DNA from: Calidifonticultor sp964387355
GTDB lineage: Bacteria > Actinomycetota > Humimicrobiia > Humimicrobiales > Humimicrobiaceae
NCBI GenBank assembly: GCA_964387355.1
Contig: CAYLWJ010000125.1
Location: forward strand, 1 to 11,733
Direction of reading: 5' to 3'
DNA: 11,733 nucleotides
A program made the translations under genes and the position numbers. How positions within the stretch are numbered: the first letter of the stretch is position 1; every line of letters begins with the position of its first letter. Of this stretch, positions 1-6,966 are shown piece by piece. Below the pieces are notes generated by a model that was given only the letters and a program-made list of their open reading frames with translations, was not told where the DNA came from and ran no database searches.

Positions 1-485
1 CTTATGGTCTGTATTTAAACGATAATGTTACATATAATATCATCTCTACAATATTAAATCGTGTCTCAAGGCTTACTTTTTTAAGTAATAAGAAAATAAT
101 TGGTATAACAACTTATTTTATTAAATTATTAAATATTAAAATTTCTAATATTTATCAAAGAGTTAAGTATTTAAGCGGAGGTAATCAACAAAAAATATTA
201 ATTTCAAAATCTTTAGCATATGACCCAGAAATATTGATTGCTTTAGATCCTACTAGAGGTGTTGATGTTGGTACAAAAGAAGATATACATAAAATTTTAA
301 AAGAGGCTTCAGAAAAAGGAACCGGTATATTATTAGTATCTTCTGAATTAGATGAAGTAATTAATATGAGTGATAGAATACTAGTTTTTGTAAAAGGTAA
401 CATAACTAAAGTTATAGATAAAAAAGATTTTGACAACTTTCAAATTACTTTAGCTATAAATAGGAGCATGGATTATGGTGATTAA
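1..485 (+). CDS. Sugar-type (CUT2/RbsA-like) ABC transporter ATP-binding protein, C-terminal part
   Basis: Partial gene running in from the left edge; the frame is open from base 3 to the TAA at 483-485. It is the second nucleotide-binding domain of a double-NBD importer ATPase of the RbsA/MglA type, which powers uptake of a sugar or similar solute at the inner face of the membrane. The visible signature is LSGGNQQK, followed 18 residues later by PTRGVDVG and then the H-loop-region segment LLVSSELDEVINMSDRI, which is typical of this family. The residues just before PTRG read ALD rather than the usual LDE. The Walker B Asp is therefore Leu and the catalytic Glu is Asp, a degeneracy also known in the second NBD of relatives such as the nucleoside (YufO-like) importers. 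The stop overlaps the permease start by 11 bases, so the two are translationally coupled. The substrate cannot be told from this. Confidence 0.9.
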   Translation, partial: YGLYLNDNVTYNIISTILNRVSRLTFLSNKKIIGITTYFIKLLNIKISNIYQRVKYLSGGNQQKILISKSLAYDPEILIALDPTRGVDVGTKEDIHKILKEASEKGTGILLVSSELDEVINMSDRILVFVKGNITKVIDKKDFDNFQITLAINRSMDYGD

Positions 486-1452
486 AAATATTAACAAAAA
501 TAAATTTTTTAAAAAAAATTATTATAAGAGAAGTATTATTTTTGAAGAGTTACCGTTGCTGATATTTATTATCGTTATTGGTGTAGTACTTACTTTTTTA
601 TCTCCAAATTTTTTAAATATTCAAAATATTACTGCAGTTTTACTTGGTGCATCATTTGATTCACTAATTGCTGTTAGCATGACTCTTTTGTTAATATCAG
701 GTGGATTTGACTTATCAGTTGGATCTATAGCTGGTTTTGGTGGAGTAATGGCGGGAAAAATGTTGGTTTATGGGTTAAGTCCTTTTGTTGCGGTAATTGT
801 TGGAATATTATCTGGAGCATTTGTTGGTCTAATAAATGGTTACATAATTTCAAAAATTAAAATTAATGCTTTAATAACAACATTAGCTATGCTTAATATA
901 ATAAGAGGTACTATTTATATAATTACAAGAGGATTAGGCATATCTAATTTACCAGATAATTTTAATATAATAGCCCAAAAGAAATTTTTTACTTTTCAAA
1001 CTCCTATTATTATTATGTTGGTTTTTATTATATTAGCAGATATATTTTTTAGGAAGTCAGTTTTTTTCAGACAATATTATTTTATTGGAGGTAATGAAGA
1101 GTCAGCCAGATTATCAGGAATAAAAGTAGACTTTTTAAAAATATTGGCTTATGTTATTAGTGGTGCTATGGCGGCTTTGGCTGGTATTTTAATGGCTGCG
1201 AGAATGGGTGGTGCGGTCTCTACAGCTGGTATGGGAATGGAACTAAGAGTTATAGCTGCTTGCGTTATTGGTGGTTGTTCGCTTAGTGGTGGAAAAGGAA
1301 CAATGCTAGGTTCTTTTTTAGGAGTTATATTAATGGGTTTAGTGAGTAATGCTTTTAACTTGTTAGGAGTTTCGATTTATTGGCAACAAGCTGTTATGGG
1401 AGGAATTTTATTATTTGCAGTTTTAATTGATGTATTGAGAAGGAGAGATTAA
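475..1452 (+). CDS. RbsC-like ABC transporter permease (CUT2 / BPD_transp_2 family)
   Basis: 325-residue integral membrane permease, the full length usual for the RbsC/XylH/MglC group; it forms the channel of a ribose/galactose-type importer with the ATPase upstream. Family motifs are in order: GGFDLSVGS (76-84), NG at 121-122 in the loop before INALITTLAMLNIIRG (130-145), GGNEESARLSGI (205-216, the cytoplasmic loop that contacts the ATPase), and CVIGGCSLSGGKGTMLG (263-279). About eight to ten hydrophobic segments are visible; the N-terminal 20 residues are Lys/Asn-rich and cytoplasmic. The ATG at 475 has an AGGAG at 462-466 with an eight-base spacer and lies inside the end of the ATPase gene, so the start is well supported. 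No periplasmic binding protein gene follows; it may lie upstream of the window. Substrate unknown. Confidence 0.93.
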   Translation: MVIKNINKNKFFKKNYYKRSIIFEELPLLIFIIVIGVVLTFLSPNFLNIQNITAVLLGASFDSLIAVSMTLLLISGGFDLSVGSIAGFGGVMAGKMLVYGLSPFVAVIVGILSGAFVGLINGYIISKIKINALITTLAMLNIIRGTIYIITRGLGISNLPDNFNIIAQKKFFTFQTPIIIMLVFIILADIFFRKSVFFRQYYFIGGNEESARLSGIKVDFLKILAYVISGAMAALAGILMAARMGGAVSTAGMGMELRVIAACVIGGCSLSGGKGTMLGSFLGVILMGLVSNAFNLLGVSIYWQQAVMGGILLFAVLIDVLRRRD

Positions 1453-1500
1453 ATTAATAAAGGATTGGGTTTTTAGAAAATTCTAATTGCTATATTTTCT

Positions 1501-1559
1501 GGCTTTCTATAAAGTTTTTAAGAAAGAAAAGAGTAATATTTTTTATTTTTTAGAAAGTC
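1501..1559. terminator. Possible weak terminator hairpin between convergent genes
   Basis: The 272-base gap 1453-1724 separates the permease from a convergent minus-strand gene. It contains GGCTTTCTA (1501-1509), which can pair with TAGAAAGTC (1551-1559) over nine base pairs including one G-T pair, with a 41-base A/T-rich loop. T-rich sequence follows at 1575-1582. A second short stem pairs 1475-1481 with 1494-1500. Both are weak and could be chance in such A/T-rich DNA. I see no gene or other conserved element in the gap. Confidence 0.2.
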
Positions 1560-1724
1560 TCTAATTTTATAAAACTTTTTTAATTTTAATAGTTTTTACA
1601 TCTTAATTTTTGAAAAAACTTGCAAAAAAAATTAAATAGTACTAATTTCAAATGTTGTATAATTTATACTTATAGTTCAAAAGAATTTTTTTTAAAAAAA
1701 TTTATACAGGCTTTTTAATTTAAA

Positions 1725-2681
1725 TTACTGGCTGTTTTCTTTTTTCTCCATAGGTATAGGTGTAACTCCAGCTGCTTCAGAAACTATTGTCTGTACTTTA
1801 TTTGTATCTACTATTATTTTTGCATTTTGTCTTAAAGAGTTTTCAACTGCCTCAATTTTTTTAAGTATTTGTGCATTACCTGTAAAATATTTTTGTGCTG
1901 CTTCATTTATTAACCTTATTTTCTCTGCTTCAGCCATAGCAACAAGCCTTATTGATTCAGCTTTACCCTCAGCAGTTAAAATTAAACCCTGTTTTACACC
2001 TTCAGCTTTTTTTATTTCTGCTCTTTTTTCACCATCTGCTCTTGTTTCAGTAGCTGTAGCTATATCCATTGCTGCAATTTTTTCCTGCTCAGCTTTTACT
2101 ACTTTATTCATAGCTTCCTGAACATCTGGCGGTGGCTGAATTTTCTGAATTTCTACCCTTAATACCTCAACACCATAGCTGTTTGTTTCTTTATCTAAAA
2201 CAGTTTCAACTTGTGAGTTTATTTCACTTCTTTTTTCATTTGCATCAGTTAATGTCATATTTCCTATAACAGCTCTTAGAGTTGTTCTAGCAAGGCTTGT
2301 AAGTTGTGCTCTATGATCATCTACGTTATACAAGCTTGCTTTAACATCTTTTATTTGGTAATAAACTACAGCATCTACTTCAGCATTTAACTTATCTTTA
2401 GTAATAACCATTTGAGGCATTACATCTACCATTTGTTCTGTTATATTTACTTTATACATCTTATCAATTGTTGGTATAATCCATGTAAGTCCAGCATCTT
2501 TTATTCTCTGAAATTTTCCAAATCTCTCTATTACTCCTTTTTCAATGGGTCTAACTGTTTTAAATCCTGAAAATAAAATAATTAAAGCGCCAACTACTGT
2601 TAATATTGTTCCAATTAAGTAAAATCTTAAGAAAAACATTATAATACCAGCGATTATTGGTAAAACTCCAACGATAAGCAT
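1725..2681 (-). CDS. SPFH/band-7 (stomatin/QmcA-like) membrane protein
   Basis: 318-residue SPFH-domain protein, the usual length of bacterial stomatin/paraslipin relatives, which form large oligomeric cages on the membrane and are linked to membrane microdomains and protease control. The N-terminus has a hydrophobic hairpin or two close membrane segments (about 3-39). The SPFH domain follows (about 42-200), with GVIERFGKF (49-57) and the family hallmark IQPPPDVQEAMNKVVKAEQEK (181-201). An Ala/Glu-rich coiled coil spans about 195-265, with a short tail ending in Lys/Glu. The start is supported by an AGGGGTGA Shine-Dalgarno (complement of 2686-2693) five bases before the ATG. It lies 33 bases downstream of the C_GCAxxG_C_C gene on the same strand, so the two probably share a transcript. 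No NfeD partner gene, often adjacent to such proteins, is present here. Confidence 0.93.
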   Translation of the reverse strand: MLIVGVLPIIAGIIMFFLRFYLIGTILTVVGALIILFSGFKTVRPIEKGVIERFGKFQRIKDAGLTWIIPTIDKMYKVNITEQMVDVMPQMVITKDKLNAEVDAVVYYQIKDVKASLYNVDDHRAQLTSLARTTLRAVIGNMTLTDANEKRSEINSQVETVLDKETNSYGVEVLRVEIQKIQPPPDVQEAMNKVVKAEQEKIAAMDIATATETRADGEKRAEIKKAEGVKQGLILTAEGKAESIRLVAMAEAEKIRLINEAAQKYFTGNAQILKKIEAVENSLRQNAKIIVDTNKVQTIVSEAAGVTPIPMEKKENSQ

Positions 2682-2714
2682 AAAATCACCCCTTTTTATT
2701 CTTTTTATTTTCTT

Positions 2715-3317
2715 TTATTTTTTTAGATATTTTAATGCATCTTCTAATTCGGGAATTTTAGAAATGTCTTTATCTTTTGGAAGCAAGTCCCATAAAATTT
2801 CTACTGCCCAAGAAGATGCTAAACCGACTACAGTCGGACACTTAATTGAATGCGCACCCATTTTTTCAAATTCTTCAAGCTCTTTTTTATCTATTCCTAG
2901 ATTTTCCTCATCCATTAAATTAAAAGTTCTCCCATATATTACTTTATGAATATCACGACATATTATTGAATTGTATTTTTCTTTGAATTTCTTAAATAGC
3001 TTTTGTCCCAAAATAGATGATTTAATATAGCTTTTACCTTCTTCCCATTGCTCATAGGTTCTGCCAAAGAAAAATCCAAATACTACAAGCCCGCCAGAAA
3101 AAGCGCCGCAATTGCCAAAAGTTGTAACAGCTGAACCGCCCTCAAGTGCTGATAGGCTTTTAAATATTAGTGGGTTTTTATATCCAAGAACAGACATGAC
3201 TGCATGAAAAGTCTCCTGTGCGCAGTTAGTTCTATTTGATTCACCTTCAAAGCCAATTTTAAATGCAAGTTTTATTGCTTGCTCTTTTGTTAAATTATTT
3301 ATTGTTTGAGAATCCAT
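2715..3317 (-). CDS. C_GCAxxG_C_C family putative redox-active protein
   Basis: 200-residue protein that matches the Cys-rich C_GCAxxG_C_C family by motif layout: C32 in TNCAQE, C70 in GNCGAFSGG (68-76), C120 in IICRDI, and C160 in IKCPTVVG. These are the four and only cysteines, exactly the spacing pattern after which the family is named. Members are predicted redox or metal-binding proteins of unproven function, common in anaerobes. A hydrophobic glycine-rich stretch at about 70-85 and a second near 162-178 suggest membrane association. The start ATG at 3315-3317 has a modest AGGA upstream on the minus strand. It is the first gene of a probable two-gene unit with the SPFH protein and is divergent from the PAP2-like gene, sharing a 65-base upstream gap. 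Confidence 0.82.
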   Translation of the reverse strand: MDSQTINNLTKEQAIKLAFKIGFEGESNRTNCAQETFHAVMSVLGYKNPLIFKSLSALEGGSAVTTFGNCGAFSGGLVVFGFFFGRTYEQWEEGKSYIKSSILGQKLFKKFKEKYNSIICRDIHKVIYGRTFNLMDEENLGIDKKELEEFEKMGAHSIKCPTVVGLASSWAVEILWDLLPKDKDISKIPELEDALKYLKK

Positions 3318-3382
3318 TATTTGTCCTATCTTTTATTTTTAAATATATTCAAATAATTGCATTAAAAGTTTAAAATATAGCA

Positions 3383-4180
3383 ATGACTAAGAAAAATAAA
3401 AAATTATTACTAATTAAGACTGCTAAAGCAATATCGATTGTCTTTGACGGTTCTGTATTGGCAACCCCAATTTTTGTTGCTTCAAGTTTTTTAAATAAAC
3501 TATCTACTCATTCTACTAGTAATTTAAAAAGTTTTAAAGAAATTTTTATATCTTTTATTATTGCTGTGATATTTACAGCACTAATTCCTTACACTTTAAT
3601 TTTATTATTATATAAGAATGGCAGGATAAAAGATTTACAAATATCAAGAAGGAAAGAAAGGCTTTTTCCTTTATTAATAGTAAATATAAGTGTGATTTTA
3701 GGGTATTTCCTATTTGTATTTTCAAACCCTGAAAAGTTACTGAAAAGTGTTTATTTAATTTACTTATTTTCTTTACCCGTAATAAGTTTAATTACCATTT
3801 TCTGGAAAATTAGTTTCCATGCAAGCTATATAACTTTATTTTCTATAGTTTATATTATGGTTTTTGGCAAATGGGCAGTTTTTACTCTGCCACTTATTCC
3901 TCTTGTTGGATGGTCAAGGATAAGATTAAGAAAGCATACCTTAGCGCAAGTTATAGCTGGGTTTGGTATTACATTGGCAATTTGTCTTATAATATTTTAT
4001 TTTTTTGGTTTTTTAAGTTTTTCTTATTGGGCAGTAATTGATTTTATAGATTTCTTTAAAGGTATTTATAGTTATTTATATTTAATCATTCCTAGTTTTA
4101 GTATTTCAGCAGTTATTGTTTTGGTATATTTATTTTTTTACCTTTATAATAAAAATAAAAATTCTAAAGAGAAGATTTAA
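3383..4180 (+). CDS. PAP2-superfamily-like integral membrane protein
   Basis: 265 residues with about seven hydrophobic segments. It resembles the membrane phosphatases of the PAP2 superfamily, which dephosphorylate lipid phosphates or isoprenyl diphosphates at the membrane face. A degenerate three-part active-site pattern can be read: basic ISRRKERLFP (87-96) for the KxxxxxxRP motif, KISFHAS (142-148) for PSGH, and SRIRLRKHTLAQVIAG (178-193) for SRxxxxxHxxxD, with the invariant Asp replaced by Gln189. The KISxH / RxxxHTxxQVxxG version is, to my recollection, seen in a branch of the superfamily, so the protein may still be active. The ATG at 3383 is the first possible one, because an in-frame TAA lies at 3371-3373, but no Shine-Dalgarno is visible. 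The acyltransferase follows 141 bases later. Exact substrate unknown. Confidence 0.7.
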   Translation: MTKKNKKLLLIKTAKAISIVFDGSVLATPIFVASSFLNKLSTHSTSNLKSFKEIFISFIIAVIFTALIPYTLILLLYKNGRIKDLQISRRKERLFPLLIVNISVILGYFLFVFSNPEKLLKSVYLIYLFSLPVISLITIFWKISFHASYITLFSIVYIMVFGKWAVFTLPLIPLVGWSRIRLRKHTLAQVIAGFGITLAICLIIFYFFGFLSFSYWAVIDFIDFFKGIYSYLYLIIPSFSISAVIVLVYLFFYLYNKNKNSKEKI

Positions 4181-4208
4181 TAGATTTAATTAAAATAAAA
4201 TTAAAATG

Positions 4209-4265
4209 TAAAGTAAAAGAAAAATAAAATAATATTAAAGTAAGAATAAAGAAAAAATAAAATAA
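4209..4265. repeat. A-rich imperfect direct duplication
   Basis: Two related A-rich units, 4209-4232 and 4236-4265, both begin TAAAGTAA and end in a GAAAAATAAAATAA-like run; the second carries a six-base extra segment. They lie in the 141-base gap before the acyltransferase. Low sequence complexity makes a function doubtful; slippage is the simplest origin. Confidence 0.4.
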
Positions 4266-4307
4266 AAATTGCATAAAAAACTTATTAAGATGTGCGTTAA
4301 GTGCAGT

Positions 4308-4314
4308 AAGGGGG
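4308..4314 (+). promoter_or_regulatory. Ribosome binding site deciding the acyltransferase start
   Basis: AAGGGGG lies seven bases before the ATG at 4322 and only one base before a TTG at 4316 that would add two residues. The spacing selects the ATG. Confidence 0.7.
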
Positions 4315-4321
4315 TTTGTTT

Positions 4322-5137
4322 ATGGGCAAAATATCTGATGAGAGCTTTAAACCAAGTAATGTAAGCCCTGATAGTGAAAATGGGGAAAAAAGTGAAAAAA
4401 CAATAATAGATACAAAATTTAGAACCAAAGAAATAGTGAAAAAAGGCTCAAAGTTAGGTAAATATTCTGACTTAATTGTGGGTAAAAAAGGTATTTTAGC
4501 ACTTTTAAAATACGAGCTGATAACTAGTTTATTTTCAAGTTTTCCTGGAGCCTTAGGAATATTACTAAGAGGCATATTTTATAGGCTTTTATTTAAAAGA
4601 GTAGGAAGAAATGTTAATTTTGGCAAAAACATCACCATTAGGCATCCTAATAAAATAATAATTGGAGATAATGTTATTATTGACGAAAACTGTATGTTAG
4701 ATGCTAAAGGTAGCACAAATGAAGGGATTGTTATAGGAAATAATTGTTTTATTGGAAGAAATTCAATTTTAAGCTGTAAAAATGGAGACATTGTTTTAGG
4801 ATCAAATATTACTGTCGGGTTTAATTGTGAGCTTTTCAGTGCAAGTAAACTTATTATTGGCTCTGATACATTAATAGCTGCATATGTTTACTGCATAGCA
4901 GGTGATCATGAATATAATACTGTTGAAAAACCAATTGGTTCTTTAAATGCAGTAAGCAGGGGAATAATAATAGAGGAAGGTTGCTGGCTGGGCTCAAAAG
5001 CACTTATTTTAGATGGTGTAAAAATTGGAAAAAATTCAATAATTGGTGCTGCAGCTGTTGTAAATAAGGATATACCAGGCTATTCAATAGCCATAGGAAT
5101 ACCTGCATCTGTAGTTAAAAGTAGAAAAGAATCTTAA
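4322..5137 (+). CDS. Hexapeptide-repeat (left-handed beta-helix) acyltransferase
   Basis: 271 residues counted from the ATG chosen by the upstream AAGGGGG. The region from about 97 to 262 consists of hexapeptide repeats of the [I/V]-G-x-N type, for example IIGDNVII, VIGNNCFIGRNSIL and VLGSNITVGFNCEL, ending in IGAAAVVNKDIPGYSIAIGIPA. This is the fold of the LacA/WbbJ/CysE acetyltransferase superfamily, which uses acetyl-CoA or another acyl-CoA to modify a sugar or amino sugar. His196 in AGDHEY sits where the catalytic His of these enzymes is found. The first roughly 50 residues are charged and probably disordered, and 57-95 form a more hydrophobic segment (LLKYELITSLFSSFPGALGI) that may bind the membrane or pack on the helix. 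A lipid- or cell-surface-glycan substrate is plausible next to the PAP2-like gene but is inference. Confidence 0.88.
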   Translation: MGKISDESFKPSNVSPDSENGEKSEKTIIDTKFRTKEIVKKGSKLGKYSDLIVGKKGILALLKYELITSLFSSFPGALGILLRGIFYRLLFKRVGRNVNFGKNITIRHPNKIIIGDNVIIDENCMLDAKGSTNEGIVIGNNCFIGRNSILSCKNGDIVLGSNITVGFNCELFSASKLIIGSDTLIAAYVYCIAGDHEYNTVEKPIGSLNAVSRGIIIEEGCWLGSKALILDGVKIGKNSIIGAAAVVNKDIPGYSIAIGIPASVVKSRKES

Positions 5138-5140
5138 CAA

Positions 5141-5178
5141 TTTATTTGTAAACATATTCAATGTTTATTTGCAAACAT
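5141..5178. repeat. Direct repeat and small hairpin between convergent genes
   Basis: TTTATTTGTAAACAT (5141-5155) recurs with one mismatch as TTTATTTGCAAACAT (5164-5178). Within it TAAACAT (5149-5155) and ATGTTTA (5161-5167) form a seven-pair stem around a five-base loop. It spans the gap between the acyltransferase stop and the convergent gene's stop, so it could act as a weak two-way terminator, although no T-run follows. Confidence 0.35.
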
Positions 5179-5524
5179 CTTCTATGCTATTAAAAACAAT
5201 TTCTGGGTGCAGTTCATTAATTTTTTGTGCTGCAAGTTCAGAAATTTCTGTCTCTTTTATATAATTTAAGATGTCGGATTTTTTCCCAGGAAACTTAAAG
5301 TTTTTTAAAATATCATAAATTTCAAGATCGCAAATTATTTTAACGTTTGAGCAAATCTCATCAATTGAATTAAATGTAGTATCTTTTAATTTGTTCAAAG
5401 CAATAATAGATGCTTCACTTAAATTTTTCTTTTGTTGGGCTAATAAAAGAACTTCTTTTTTTGATATTGGAAAATTTGTTTCTTTTAATAAATTAATTAT
5501 TTCAAAATTACATAGTATGCTCAT
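5165..5524 (-). CDS. Small protein of two tandem DUF2795-like repeats
   Basis: 119 residues made of two homologous halves offset by exactly 60 residues: ILC (3-5) matches IIC (63-65), NFP (17-19) matches KFP (77-79), and FNSIDEIC (51-58) matches FNSIEDVC (111-118). Each half resembles DUF2795, a short helical domain with a [YF]P motif followed by a helix and a conserved F/Y-[ND]-S-x-x-[ED]-[IV] end; the match is by eye, from recalled family members. Function of that domain is not known. All four cysteines (5, 58, 65, 118) occupy equivalent places in the two halves. No signal peptide or membrane segment is present, so it is likely a cytoplasmic soluble protein. The start is firm: AAGGAG (complement of 5533-5538) precedes the ATG by eight bases. 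It is a single-gene unit, convergent with the acyltransferase and divergent from the SDR gene. Confidence 0.75.
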   Translation of the reverse strand: MSILCNFEIINLLKETNFPISKKEVLLLAQQKKNLSEASIIALNKLKDTTFNSIDEICSNVKIICDLEIYDILKNFKFPGKKSDILNYIKETEISELAAQKINELHPEIVFNSIEDVCK

Positions 5525-5581
5525 TGTAAAAGCTCCTTATTGTATTTAAATAAAGGTTTCTAAAATTTTAATTATTTTATT

Positions 5582-5590
5582 ATTATAACA
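5582..5590 (-). promoter_or_regulatory. Extended -10 promoter element for the DUF2795-like gene
   Basis: On the minus strand these bases read TGTTATAAT, a perfect extended -10 (TGnTATAAT), about 58 bases before the start codon. No good -35 is seen at the usual distance, which an extended -10 can tolerate. The remainder of the 244-base gap 5525-5768 is nearly pure A/T, with only a weak candidate for the plus-strand gene (TTGTTT at 5684-5689 and TATGTT at 5707-5712, 17 bases apart). Confidence 0.4.
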
Positions 5591-5768
5591 TTTTTAAAAT
5601 ATTATTTAATAATTTTAATATCATTATGATGTTTTAAATCTAAAATTTTGATAATATATTAACTCTACATTTAATAAAATTTATTGTTTAAGCTTATTAA
5701 TTAAATTATGTTTTAATGAATATTTAACAAATATTAAAAATTATTAAAATTGTATTTTATAAATCATT

Positions 5769-6782
5769 ATGGATGTTGTTACTGGTGCAACTGGAATGCT
5801 AGGCAACTCTCTAGTAAGAGAATTGCTAAAAAACAAAAGAAAAATAAGAGTGCTTATTAGAAAAACGTCTGATGTTACCTGTTTTAATGACTGCAGTCCT
5901 TACATTGAATATTTTACAGGAGATGTACTTGATTTAAATTCATTAAATTTAGCGTTTGAAGGAGCAGAATTTGTTTATCATTTAGCTTCAGAAGTATCAA
6001 TATTGCCAAGGCCTGATAAAACTTTAGAAAAAGTAAATCTTGAAGGAACAAAAAATGTTATTAAGGCATGCATTAATAACAATGTAAAAAGATTAATATA
6101 TACAAGTTCAATACATATTTTTAAAGAGCCTCCGCTTTATAAAAAAAGTGCTATAGTAAATAAAATTATAAATGAGGATTTAGAGATTGATTTAAATCAT
6201 CCATTTGGCCCATATAACCAAACTAAGGCAGCTGCTACAATTGAAGTTTTAAATGCTGTTAGGCAAAATCCTGATTTTGATGCTGTAATTTTATGTCCTA
6301 CTGCAATTTTAGGTCCTTATGATTTTAAAATTTCCAATTTAGGTTATTTAATTTTAAATTACTGTAAAGGTAAACAAAGAATTATAATTGATGGGGCGTA
6401 TGATTTTGTTGATGCAAGAGATGTGGCAATTGGGCATATTTTGGCAGCTGATAAAGGAAAAAGAGGTGAAATGTATATATTGTCTGGTTATAGAGTAGAA
6501 ATACCTGATTTAATTAAAATGCTAGCCAAAATAACTGGTTTGAATTTACATGTTTTTAAAATTCCATATTGGATAATTTATCCATTGTCTTTTATCGCAC
6601 CTTTGTATTATAAAATTACTAATACTAAGCCACTATTTACAACATACTCAATTAAAACAGTTAGAAGTAATTCTTTTATAAGCCATAAAAAAGCTACAGA
6701 GCAATTAGGTTATAATCCACGCCCTCTACATGAAACCTTAAATGATATTTTGAATTGGTTTAAAGAAGAAAATTTCTGTTAG
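5769..6782 (+). CDS. Extended SDR: NAD(P)-dependent epimerase/dehydratase/reductase family
   Basis: 337 residues with a Rossmann fold of the extended short-chain dehydrogenase class (nucleotide-sugar epimerases, dihydroflavonol-reductase and HpnA-like proteins). Visible landmarks are the cofactor motif GATGMLG (6-12), GDVLD (51-55, contacts the adenine ring in relatives), HLAS (71-74), YTSS (111-114) supplying the catalytic Ser, the Tyr/Lys pair in YNQTK (149-153), and CPTAILGP (176-183). The C-terminal part, with LGYNPRPLHETLNDILNWF, is the usual substrate-domain end. The N-terminus is two or three residues shorter than most relatives before the glycine motif. An in-frame TAA at 5760-5762 leaves only the ATG at 5769 or nearby ATT/ATC codons as starts, and no Shine-Dalgarno is present. 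Substrate uncertain; a sugar nucleotide or an isoprenoid/steroid-like alcohol are the usual choices. Confidence 0.85.
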   Translation: MDVVTGATGMLGNSLVRELLKNKRKIRVLIRKTSDVTCFNDCSPYIEYFTGDVLDLNSLNLAFEGAEFVYHLASEVSILPRPDKTLEKVNLEGTKNVIKACINNNVKRLIYTSSIHIFKEPPLYKKSAIVNKIINEDLEIDLNHPFGPYNQTKAAATIEVLNAVRQNPDFDAVILCPTAILGPYDFKISNLGYLILNYCKGKQRIIIDGAYDFVDARDVAIGHILAADKGKRGEMYILSGYRVEIPDLIKMLAKITGLNLHVFKIPYWIIYPLSFIAPLYYKITNTKPLFTTYSIKTVRSNSFISHKKATEQLGYNPRPLHETLNDILNWFKEENFC

Positions 6783-6805
6783 AAAAATTTCTTTTTTTAA
6801 TTATA

Positions 6806-6870
6806 TTATAACAGTATATTTATTTATAACAGTATTTATAATAACAGTGTTTATAATAATTACTGTGTTA
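6806..6870. repeat. Cluster of TAACAGT direct repeats with an inverted ACTGT half
   Basis: TAACAGT begins at 6809, 6827 and 6842, each embedded in similar TTATAACAGTRTWTATA context; the inverted ACTGT follows at 6862-6866. ACAGT (6844-6848) and ACTGT (6862-6866) form a short inverted pair around a consensus TATAAT (6852-6857), which could be a -10 element of the MFS gene. Operator-like layout upstream of the transporter; function is inference. Confidence 0.4.
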
Positions 6871-6907
6871 AGTTAAATTAAAATAATTTAACATAATTTA
6901 ACTTAAC
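6867..6907. repeat. Perfect 14-bp inverted repeat upstream of the MFS gene
   Basis: GTTAAGTTAAATTA (6867-6880) is exactly complementary to TAATTTAACTTAAC (6894-6907), with a 13-base spacer. A shorter alternative stem pairs 6872-6880 with 6884-6892 perfectly around three bases, so the region can fold in two exclusive ways. A further CTAGTTT (6908-6914) and AAACTAG (6934-6940) pair lies immediately downstream. No T-run follows the stems, which argues against a simple terminator. Confidence 0.6.
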
Positions 6908-6966
6908 CTAGTTTATTAAGGCTAAATTAATTAAAACTAGATGAGCCATATAGGAAAATTTTATAA

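Noticed and set aside
4316..4324. TTG at 4316 as start of the acyltransferase (adds two residues).
   Set aside because: It leaves only one base between the AAGGGGG ribosome binding site and the start; the ATG at 4322 has proper spacing.
4579..4791. Antisense open frame inside the acyltransferase, and similar antisense or offset frames at 185-436, 2764-2949, 4297-4575 and 7553-7759.
   Set aside because: All lie wholly or almost wholly within well-supported genes on another frame, have no recognisable domain and no ribosome binding site.
6768..6800. AGAAAATTTCT and AGAAAAATTTCT followed by a T-run after the extended SDR, possible terminator.
   Set aside because: Only a five-pair A/T-rich stem can form at each copy, too weak to call in this base composition.
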